The notes below the pieces were generated by a model, which made no database searches, was not told the DNA's origin, and worked only from the letters and a program-made list of their open reading frames with translations. A stretch of DNA of 64,000 nt from Hoeflea sp. GTDB lineage: Bacteria; Pseudomonadota; Alphaproteobacteria; Rhizobiales; Rhizobiaceae. Of the stretch, positions 28,003 through 35,384 are shown in pieces. Each line of letters opens with the position of its first letter. Position 1 is the stretch's first letter. The position numbers and the translations under genes were made by a program. The stretch lies in assembly GCF_002733955.1 (NCBI RefSeq), contig NZ_NVXQ01000009.1:143348-207347 (forward strand). Reading direction: 5' to 3'.

Positions 28003-28227
28003 GAGGGCAACTCCTGTAGGGTAAACGTTCCTTCGAACAGACAACGCCTAGGTGACCACAGTGGTTCCATTCACCCGCAATCCTCTACCACCCTCGGCGC
28101 AGCTGCAAAAACGGCCGTAACGCGTGGTCGGCACATGGGCAGTTCACTTGGGGCGAATGATTGGCAGGACAGGGAAGGTCGGATTGTACCGAAAGGGGAG
28201 AACGTCTGCAGGGCCGCTGTCGCTATC

Positions 28228-28869
28228 TCACGATGTCGTGCGGTCGCCCTGGTGCGTATCGGCAAAGGCCAGATCTGGCCCCTCGAGCGCCTCTGCGAGC
28301 AGGTCGACATAGTCTTCGCGTGGCACGTCAATGGCGCCGAAGCGCTTCAGATGCTCGGTGGTGAACTGGGTATCGAGCAGCACGAACTGGCGCGCGCGCA
28401 GCCTCTCAACAAGGTGCACCAGGCAGACCTTCGAGGCGTCGGTGGCGCGGCTGAACATGCTCTCGCCGAAAAAGGCCCGGCGCAGGGATACCCCGTACAG
28501 CCCGCCCACCAGCCTGCCATCGCGCCAGGCCTCGACGCTGTGGGCGTGGTTGAGCCGGTGTAATTCGCTGTAGAGTTCGGTGATGGTCGAATTAATCCAG
28601 GTCGATGGACGATTTTCGACGCTTTCCGCACAGGCTGCAACGACCGCGTCGAACGCGGTGTTGATGCGGATCTCGAATGGCCCCTGGCGCACGGTGCGGG
28701 CGAGCCGCTTGGGGATGTGAAACCCGTCCAGCGGCAGCACCCCGCGCATCTCCGGCTCGACCCAGAACAGGTCCGGGTCGTCGGCCGAATCCGCCATCGG
28801 AAACAATCCCGACGCATAGGCACGCAGCAAAAGGTCCGGCGTGATCTGGGGCTGAGAGCCGTGTGGCAC
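28228..28869 (-). CDS. aat: Leucyl/phenylalanyl-tRNA-protein transferase
   Basis: A 213-residue enzyme that attaches Leu or Phe to proteins with N-terminal Lys or Arg, marking them for ClpAP degradation. Family parts are [19 protein letters not shown] near residue 50, [20 protein letters not shown] near residue 104, [20 protein letters not shown] near residue 125 and [16 protein letters not shown] near residue 148. The start is GTG with AGGAGG five bases upstream. It follows accC by about 30 bases on the same strand. Confidence 0.96.
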   Translation of the reverse strand: MPHGSQPQITPDLLLRAYASGLFPMADSADDPDLFWVEPEMRGVLPLDGFHIPKRLARTVRQGPFEIRINTAFDAVVAACAESVENRPSTWINSTITELYSELHRLNHAHSVEAWRDGRLVGGLYGVSLRRAFFGESMFSRATDASKVCLVHLVERLRARQFVLLDTQFTTEHLKRFGAIDVPREDYVDLLAEALEGPDLAFADTHQGDRTTS

Positions 28870-28901
28870 CTCAGCCTCCTCGAACCAGTGTGATCGCGGT
28901 G

Positions 28902-30260
28902 TTATTTGCCGGCTTTGGCGGCTTTGGCGGCGAGGAATTTTTCCAGCCAGTGAATGTCGTAGTCACCATTTGCGATGTCCGGATTGGCAAGAAGATCACG
29001 AAACAGCGGGATCGTGGTGTTGATGCCGTCGACCACGAACTCGTCGAGCGCACGACGGAGCCGCATCATGCATTCGACCCGGGTCCGCCCGTGAACGATC
29101 AGCTTTCCGATCAGGCTGTCGTAAAAGGGCGGGATCTTGTAGCCCTGGTACACGCCTGAATCGACGCGCACGCCAAGCCCGCCGGGCGGATGGTAGTGCG
29201 TGATCGTGCCGGGCGAGGGGACGAAAGTGTCCGGATCCTCGGCATTGATGCGGCATTCGATCGCGTGGCCCTGAAACCGGATCTCTTCCTGTGTCACCGA
29301 CAGCCCGGCGCCCGAGGCGATGCGGATCTGCTCATTGACCAGGTCGATCCCGGTAATGGCTTCGGTGATGGTGTGTTCAACCTGCAGCCGGGTGTTCATT
29401 TCGATGAAATAGAACTCGCCGTTCTCGTAGAGAAACTCGATCGTTCCGGCGCCGCGATATTTCAGCTTGCGCATTGCTTCCGCGCAGATCTCGCCGATTT
29501 CCATGCGCTGGTCTTCGTTCAGCGAAGGCGAGTTGGCTTCTTCCCAGACCTTCTGGTGCCGCCGCTGCAGCGAGCAGTCGCGCTCGCCCAGATGCACCGC
29601 GTTGCCTTCGCCGTCGCCAAGCACCTGGACCTCGATGTGCCGGGGGCGGCCCAGATATTTTTCCATGTAGACGGCGTCATTGCCGAAATTGGCAAGAGCC
29701 TCCGAACGGGCCGTCGACAGGGCTTCGGAAAGCTCCTCGTCGTTGTGCGCCACCTTCATGCCCTTGCCGCCGCCGCCGGCCGTCGCCTTGATCAGCACCG
29801 GGTATCCGGTTTCCTTGGCAATGCTGATGGCCTGGTTGACGTCGTGCACTTCTCCGTCGGACCCCGGTACGCATGGGATGCCAAGCGACACGGCGGTCTT
29901 CTTGGCCGTGATCTTGTCGCCCATCAGCCGGATGTGGTCAGCGGTCGGGCCGATGAAGGTGATGCCGTGGGCATCGAGGATATCGGCGAATTTGGCGTTC
30001 TCGGAAAGGAACCCGTAGCCCGGATGCACCGCGTCGGCGCCGGTGATCTCACAGGCGGCAACAATCTGGTGAATGTTGAGATAGCTGTCGCGCGAGGGGG
30101 GCGGTCCGATGCAGACGCTCTCGTCGGCCAGGCGCACATGCATGGCGTCCTGGTCGGCAGTGGAATGCACCGCGACGGTCTTGATGCCGAGCTCTTTGCA
30201 GGCGCGCAGCACCCTGAGCGCGATCTCTCCGCGGTTTGCTATGAGGACCTTTGAGAACAT
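28902..30260 (-). CDS. accC: Acetyl-CoA carboxylase, biotin carboxylase subunit
   Basis: A 452-residue subunit that carboxylates biotin on AccB with ATP and bicarbonate, the first step of fatty-acid synthesis. The N terminus is [20 protein letters not shown]; the ATP-grasp Gly-rich loop [16 protein letters not shown] is near residue 160 and the catalytic [16 protein letters not shown] near residue 286. The ATG at 30260 is preferred to an in-frame GTG at 30272 because it gives the standard N terminus and length. accB ends 12 bases upstream, so the two form one operon with aat. Confidence 0.97.
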   Translation of the reverse strand: MFSKVLIANRGEIALRVLRACKELGIKTVAVHSTADQDAMHVRLADESVCIGPPPSRDSYLNIHQIVAACEITGADAVHPGYGFLSENAKFADILDAHGITFIGPTADHIRLMGDKITAKKTAVSLGIPCVPGSDGEVHDVNQAISIAKETGYPVLIKATAGGGGKGMKVAHNDEELSEALSTARSEALANFGNDAVYMEKYLGRPRHIEVQVLGDGEGNAVHLGERDCSLQRRHQKVWEEANSPSLNEDQRMEIGEICAEAMRKLKYRGAGTIEFLYENGEFYFIEMNTRLQVEHTITEAITGIDLVNEQIRIASGAGLSVTQEEIRFQGHAIECRINAEDPDTFVPSPGTITHYHPPGGLGVRVDSGVYQGYKIPPFYDSLIGKLIVHGRTRVECMMRLRRALDEFVVDGINTTIPLFRDLLANPDIANGDYDIHWLEKFLAAKAAKAGK

Positions 30261-30272
30261 AGCCTCGCTCAC

Positions 30273-30740
30273 CTACTCGATCACAATCATCGGTTCGCCG
30301 AATTCCACCGGATCGGCATCGCCAACCAGGATGTCGACAACCTTGCCGGAGCGCGGTGCGGGGATCTGGTTCATTGTCTTCATCGCTTCGATGATCAGGA
30401 TGGTCTGGCCTTCCTTGACCGACTGGCCGACTTCGACAAACGGCTTGGCGCCGGGTGCCGGCGACATGTAGACGGTGCCGACCATTGGCGCGGTAACGGC
30501 GTTGGCCGACGGTTTTGAAGCAGCGGCCGGAGCTTCCGACTGCTGCGCGGCTGCAGGCTGTGCGGCAGGTGCCGGGGCTTGCGCGACCGGCGCATGCACC
30601 ATCTGCGGCGTGCCGGCGCGGCTCACCCGGACGCGCAGATCATCCTGTTCGATCTCGATCTCGGTGAGGTCGGTGTCGTTGAGAATATTGGCCAGATCCC
30701 GGATCAGATCCTGGTCGATCGACGGTTTTCGTGTTGCCAT
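30273..30740 (-). CDS. accB: Acetyl-CoA carboxylase, biotin carboxyl carrier protein
   Basis: A 155-residue carrier. The N-terminal part (PSIDQDLIRDLANILNDTDLTE) is typical, a Pro/Ala linker follows at about residues 48-78, and the biotinyl domain ends the protein. The biotinylated Lys is in IIEAMKTMNQIPA near residue 119. The ATG at 30740 fits the family length; translation upstream in the same frame shows no similarity. The gene precedes accC by 12 bases. Confidence 0.97.
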   Translation of the reverse strand: MATRKPSIDQDLIRDLANILNDTDLTEIEIEQDDLRVRVSRAGTPQMVHAPVAQAPAPAAQPAAAQQSEAPAAASKPSANAVTAPMVGTVYMSPAPGAKPFVEVGQSVKEGQTILIIEAMKTMNQIPAPRSGKVVDILVGDADPVEFGEPMIVIE

Positions 30741-31033
30741 CGGACTGTTGCCTTTGTTTTTGTTGTCGCCGACGGCAGTTGCAGCCGTCGCGCTGGTTGT
30801 CTGTCCTTTACAGCCCAGAACTGCCCGGTGACAAGCCCGCACGGTTCAAGGAGCCGAGAATTGGCCTGAAAACCCGAAATGCGGGGTCAGGCCGCTTGGT
30901 ATGCATCCATACACTGTCTGGCAGGGCCTATGAGAAAGCTTTCGCAGGCGCACTGCATTTTCCACAAGCGATTGCGGGAGACCGGCGGATTGGAGCGGTT
31001 TGCAGCCGCCCGGCCGCCCGCCTGGGGAGCGTC

Positions 31034-31798
31034 TCAGCAGATGGTGCTTTCGCATTGGCGCATGTTGGCGATCTTCTCACGCAGCACGTCATCGCCGACA
31101 GCGCCGAACACGGCTTCGTCGCCGATGACGAAGGACGGCGTGCCGGAAATGCCCAGCGCATTGGCCAGCTCGTAGGTCTGGCGGATCGACTGATCGATGG
31201 CCGGGTCATCCATGCCTGCGCGCAGCTCTGCTTCGTCGATGCCGAAGGACTTGGCCGTTTCGATGGCATATTCTTCGGTTGCGCGGACGTCAGCGCCCAG
31301 CAGCTGCATGTGATATTCGCCGTATTTTTCGGGCGCCAGGGCGCGGAACGACATGGCAACCCGGTGTGCCGCCAGGGAATCGGGGCCGAGGATCGGAAAT
31401 TCCTTCAGCACGAAGCGGATATTCGAATCCTTGTCGAGAAGCGAAATCATGTCGTTCATCGCGCGTTTGCAGAAGCCGCAATTGTAATCATAGAACTCGA
31501 CCACGGTGACGTCGCCGTCCGGATTGCCCAGCACGATGTCTTCCGGCGCATTGAAGATCGCATCCCTGTTGCTCGAAATCGCGGCTTGCGCCATGACCCG
31601 GCTTTCGGCTTCCTTCTTGATCTCGAGCGCCTGTTGCATCTCTTCGACGATTTCCGGGTTGGCCATCAGATATTCGCGGATGAAGGCGCCGAATTCCTCT
31701 TTCTGGGCGTCATCCAGCGCTGCGGCTGGCAGAGGCAGTGCCGTCGACATGCCGATAAGAAGGGCGGCCATCAGGCCGGTGCGGGTTTTCAGTGCCAT
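31034..31798 (-). CDS. DsbA family thiol:disulfide oxidoreductase
   Basis: A 254-residue periplasmic protein with a signal peptide (GLMAALLIGMSTALPLPAAA), a helical spacer and a thioredoxin-fold domain. The active site is CGFC in VVEFYDYNCGFCKRAMND near residue 105, and the cis-Pro loop is ISGTPSFVIGD near residue 220. It resembles Com1/BdbD-like proteins found in rhizobia. The ATG at 31798 is chosen over the upstream frame because AAGGA lies ten bases before it. An M48 protease gene lies 59 bp upstream on the same strand. Confidence 0.93.
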   Translation of the reverse strand: MALKTRTGLMAALLIGMSTALPLPAAALDDAQKEEFGAFIREYLMANPEIVEEMQQALEIKKEAESRVMAQAAISSNRDAIFNAPEDIVLGNPDGDVTVVEFYDYNCGFCKRAMNDMISLLDKDSNIRFVLKEFPILGPDSLAAHRVAMSFRALAPEKYGEYHMQLLGADVRATEEYAIETAKSFGIDEAELRAGMDDPAIDQSIRQTYELANALGISGTPSFVIGDEAVFGAVGDDVLREKIANMRQCESTIC

Positions 31799-31857
31799 GT
31801 CGATCAAATCCTTGTAGCTTGTCCATGCGGCCAACGCCTGAACGCCTTGGGTGTTTT

Positions 31858-33255
31858 CTATCTGCCGATGGTTAAGATGTCATTGGCGCGAATGGCGCCG
31901 GGCGAGCCCTTCGGCAGCTTCGTCAGGGCGCGGGCCGCAAACGCTTTTGCCTCCCGCGTGTTGCCTGCTCGAAAATTACCTTCCGCCATGGCAAGCTCCG
32001 CATTGGCAATGTCGCCGGTCTGGCCATAGGCCTGGGAAAGGTGCCGGTAGGCTGAAAAATTGTCCGGTTCGGCCTGGATGGCAACCCGCAATTCCTCGAT
32101 GGCGCGCTTCATGTTTGCAGGCTTGCCGGAGGCGACAAGCGCAAACCCGTGCCGGGCCCGGATCAGCGGCGACTTGCTGCGATCGAGTTTCACCGCCCGC
32201 GCGAAGGCCTTGATGGCTTCGTCAGTCTTGCGCAACTTGATCAGCACCTCACCACGGAATTCGTGGAAATAGGGATTGTTGGGCTGTTCGCGGATCAGCG
32301 CATCGAGCTTCTTTAGGGACGCGGCTGAGTTTCCCGACAGATCGGTGGCGATCGCATCACCGTAGCGCGCGGCAAGCGAGCTGCGGTCATTGGCAAAAAG
32401 CCGCGCCACGGCTGCTGCGCCGCCCGAATAGGCAGCGATCTTGGCCCGCATCAGCTGATGCCGGTCATTGAGCTGTTTCGGGTCCCTGGCGTCGTAATAC
32501 TTGCTTTTGCGCGCCAGCTCTTCCAGCAGCGCAATGCGCTCGCGCGGCAAGGGGTGGCTGATCTGGTATTGATCCACCTGAACGCCGGAAAGCGATAGGC
32601 TCTGCGAGAACCGCTCGAAGGTTGTCAGCATGCCCTTGATCGACTGCCCGGTGGCATTGAGATAACGCGCCGCGGCCTGGTCGGCATTCATTTCCTCGGA
32701 CCGGCGGTAACTCAGCAGGTTGCGCTGAACCAGCGTCGGTGTTGCCGAAATCAGCGCGCCGCCGGCCTGGGCACCGCCGTCACTGCCTGCAATTGAGCCT
32801 GCGGCCATTGCGCCGATGCCCAGCAATCCGCCGACAATGGCCATGGTTTGCGCCGCGGCGATCTGCTCGCGAAGCCGCTGCTGATGCCCGCCGGCCAGAT
32901 GCCCGGCCTCATGGGCAATCACGCCGATGATTTCGTTGGGAACGGTTGCGGCTGACAGCGCGCCGGTGTTGATGAATATGCGTTCGCCGTCGACGAAGGC
33001 ATTGAAACTCTGGTCGTTGACGAGAATGATCTGTACCCGGCTGGTCTTCAGTCCGGCCGCCTTGAGCACCGGTGTGGCATAATCCTTCAGCAGCGTTTCG
33101 ATTTCCGCGTCGCGAACCACCGCCACCCGACCCTGGGCAAATGCCGGAAGGGCAAGTGAGACCGAAACCACCGCTGCGGTCGCCGCGGTGATAAGCCTGC
33201 CAAAGCTGCGTGGTCTGCCTGTCGCGCTGCCGGGTGCCCTGGTGTCGTTTGACAT
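31858..33255 (-). CDS. M48 family metalloprotease with TPR repeats (BepA-like)
   Basis: A 465-residue periplasmic protease-chaperone. A signal peptide ends near PAFAQG; the zinc motif HEAGH lies in IGVIAHEAGHLAGGH near residue 118 and the third ligand in RSEEMNADQAAARYL near residue 184. The C-terminal third (from about residue 290) has TPR-like repeats such as PYFHEFRGEVLIKLRKTDEA. BepA of E. coli (length about 487) helps assemble and clear outer-membrane proteins; the same role is inferred. The ATG at 33255 was chosen; its GAGGAG is 13 bases away, so a slightly earlier start is possible. Confidence 0.92.
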   Translation of the reverse strand: MSNDTRAPGSATGRPRSFGRLITAATAAVVSVSLALPAFAQGRVAVVRDAEIETLLKDYATPVLKAAGLKTSRVQIILVNDQSFNAFVDGERIFINTGALSAATVPNEIIGVIAHEAGHLAGGHQQRLREQIAAAQTMAIVGGLLGIGAMAAGSIAGSDGGAQAGGALISATPTLVQRNLLSYRRSEEMNADQAAARYLNATGQSIKGMLTTFERFSQSLSLSGVQVDQYQISHPLPRERIALLEELARKSKYYDARDPKQLNDRHQLMRAKIAAYSGGAAAVARLFANDRSSLAARYGDAIATDLSGNSAASLKKLDALIREQPNNPYFHEFRGEVLIKLRKTDEAIKAFARAVKLDRSKSPLIRARHGFALVASGKPANMKRAIEELRVAIQAEPDNFSAYRHLSQAYGQTGDIANAELAMAEGNFRAGNTREAKAFAARALTKLPKGSPGAIRANDILTIGR

Positions 33256-33503
33256 GATCGGTGATGCTCTCCTCATTCGGCTGAAAGGTAACGGCTGCGA
33301 CCGGAAAAGCAATTCCGGAATCCCGGCAACGCGCCACGCTCTCGCTCTTGTGATGGACACGACAATCGGGCATTTGTGCGGCCATCCGGCCCCGCGCAGG
33401 CCCTGCGCGGTTCGCAAGTTCGCCGCATCTTGCCGGAAAGCCGGCGCCATAGAAGTTTACATCCGCAGCCGGTTGACGGCATCGCGGCCAGGGAGAGCCA
33501 GTT

Positions 33504-34664
33504 TTGACAATGATACGCAAGCCATCGGTTGAGCCGTTCCACGCCATGGATGTTCTGGCCGCCGCAACACGGCTGAAGCAGGAGGGCAAGCCTGTCATCT
33601 CCATGGCCGTCGGGCAGCCCGCCCATCCCGCGCCCGCAACAGCCCGCTCCGCCGCGTCGCGCGCGCTGGAGGCCGGGCAGCTCGGCTACACCGATGCCCT
33701 TGGCATCAAGAGCCTGCGTCAGGCCATCGCGCGCCGCTACAAGAGCGTCTACGGCCTTGACCTCGACCCGCAGCGTGTGGCCGTTACCACCGGGTCATCC
33801 GCGGGCTTCAATCTGGCCTTCCTGCAGCTGTTCAACCCCGGCGACATGGTCGTCATCACCCGTCCGGGCTACCCCGCCTACCGCAATATTCTTGCGGCGC
33901 TTGGCCTGAAGGTGGTCGAGATCGCGGTCGGGCCGGAGACCGGTCATGCCCTGACCCCTGCAGCCATCGAGGAAGCCGAACGCGAGGCCGGTATGCGCGT
34001 CGCGGGCGTGCTGATCGCCAGTCCGGCCAATCCCACCGGTGCGGTGCATTCGAAACAGGCCATCGCCGAGCTCGACGCCTGGTGCGCTGATCGTGGCGTG
34101 GCCTTCATTTCCGACGAGATCTATCACGGACTGACCTGGAGCGGTGAGGAGACGACCGCGCTCTCGGTTTCCGACAATGCTGTGGTGATCAACTCCTTCT
34201 CGAAATATTTCTGCATGACCGGTTGGCGCATCGGCTGGATGGTGCTGCCCGAGGATCTGGTGCGTCCGGTCGAATGCCTGGCCCAGAGCCTCTACATCAG
34301 CGCACCGGAACTCTCCCAGGTTGCTGCCGAGGCGGCGCTGGACGGAATCGAGGAGATGGAGGCGGTCCGCGCCGGGTACCAAGAAAACCGCGCACTGCTG
34401 GCCGAGCGGCTGCCGGCACTAAAATTGCCGTTTGCGGCCCCGATGGACGGCGCGTTCTACGCGTGGGTGGATGTCTCCGGGCACACCAACGATTCCATGG
34501 CATTCGCCCGCCAGATGCTTGCCGATATTCATGTCGCGGCAACGCCGGGCAGGGACTTCGACCCGGTCGACGGATCGCGGTTCATGCGCTTTTCCTATGC
34601 CGGTGATCATGCCGACATGGTGACGGCGCTGGACCGCATCGAGGGCTGGATTGGCAGCAGATGA
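33504..34664 (+). CDS. PLP-dependent class I/II aminotransferase
   Basis: A 386-residue fold-type I aminotransferase. The substrate-side motif is VAVTTGSSAGFNLAFL near residue 94, ASPANPTGAVHS near residue 172, the Asp/Tyr pair in FISDEIYHGLTW near residue 202, and the Schiff-base Lys in SFSKYFCMTGWRIGW near residue 232. The amino donor and acceptor are not identifiable. The TTG at 33504 is preferred because GGGAG is eight bases upstream, although an ATG follows two codons later. Its stop overlaps the next gene by four bases. Confidence 0.92.
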   Translation: MTMIRKPSVEPFHAMDVLAAATRLKQEGKPVISMAVGQPAHPAPATARSAASRALEAGQLGYTDALGIKSLRQAIARRYKSVYGLDLDPQRVAVTTGSSAGFNLAFLQLFNPGDMVVITRPGYPAYRNILAALGLKVVEIAVGPETGHALTPAAIEEAEREAGMRVAGVLIASPANPTGAVHSKQAIAELDAWCADRGVAFISDEIYHGLTWSGEETTALSVSDNAVVINSFSKYFCMTGWRIGWMVLPEDLVRPVECLAQSLYISAPELSQVAAEAALDGIEEMEAVRAGYQENRALLAERLPALKLPFAAPMDGAFYAWVDVSGHTNDSMAFARQMLADIHVAATPGRDFDPVDGSRFMRFSYAGDHADMVTALDRIEGWIGSR

Positions 34665-35236
34665 AGGGCGGCAAGAGACCCGCTCTCTCAGCCCGTGCCA
34701 CCGAACCGGCAGGTTCCGAGCTCCTGACCGACAGGACACGCATGCGGCGCCACACTGTCGCTGACTTCGAACAGTCTGCTGAACTCTGGAGTGATCCCGA
34801 TGTGGTCCGTTACATTTCGGGCAAACCCTCCACCCGCGCCGAATCCTGGTCGCGCCTGCTGCGCTACATCGGCCATTGGCAGGCGCTGTCCTTTGGCTAC
34901 TGGGTGGTCGAAGACCGCCTGACCGGACAATTCCTGGGCGAGGTCGGTCTCGCCGACTACAAGCGCGACATGACGCCATCAATCGAACAATGGCCCGAAA
35001 TCGGCTGGGTTCTGGCGCCGCATGCGCAAGGGCGCGGTCTGGCGTCCGAGGCTGTTGCGGCAGCACTTGCCTGGAGTGACCGCACGCTGACGGCAGACCG
35101 GACCATGTGTCTGGTGGATCCCGATCATGCCGCATCGATTGGCGTTGCGGCGAAGAACGGTTTTGTCGAGCGTTGTTCCGGCGAGCTCGTCGGTAGTCCG
35201 GTCCTGATCATGGAACGGCTGAAGCCGGCGACTTGA
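34661..35236 (+). CDS. RimJ/RimL-type GNAT N-acetyltransferase
   Basis: A 191-residue acetyltransferase of the Acetyltransf_3 type that includes ribosomal-protein acetylases. LLTDRTRMRRHTVADFEQSAELWSDPDVVRYI is the usual N-terminal motif; EIGWVLAPHAQGRGLASEAVAAALAW near residue 109 holds the acetyl-CoA loop, and VDPDHAASIGVAAKNGFVE the conserved Asn. The first 20 residues are not family-like, so the start may be further in, although the ATGA overlap with the aminotransferase supports 34661. The substrate is unknown. Confidence 0.9.
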   Translation: MKGGKRPALSARATEPAGSELLTDRTRMRRHTVADFEQSAELWSDPDVVRYISGKPSTRAESWSRLLRYIGHWQALSFGYWVVEDRLTGQFLGEVGLADYKRDMTPSIEQWPEIGWVLAPHAQGRGLASEAVAAALAWSDRTLTADRTMCLVDPDHAASIGVAAKNGFVERCSGELVGSPVLIMERLKPAT

Positions 35237-35336
35237 TAAAACCGAGCAATCACAGATCTATATATTGAATTGCTAAATTATTTGATTAGCAAGATAATGT
35301 GTAGGCCAAGGACATCACTTCTGCCCTGAAACGAAA

Positions 35337-35361
35337 AAACCGGCGGGGGTTCCGCCGGTTT
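35337..35361. terminator. Bidirectional terminator between GNAT gene and rne
   Basis: A perfect 10-bp stem, AAACCGGCGG and CCGCCGGTTT, with loop GGGTT. On the minus strand the stem is followed by TTT continuing the U-run, and it lies 24 bases after the rne stop, so it is mainly the rne terminator. It also ends any read-through from the GNAT gene. Confidence 0.85.
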
Positions 35362-35384
35362 CTCGTCCTGTCATTCGGCCTGGC

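Noticed and set aside
28003-28044. Upstream TTG start for the OmpA-like gene
   Set aside because: The GTG at 28002 has AGGAG at ideal spacing and gives a proper signal peptide.
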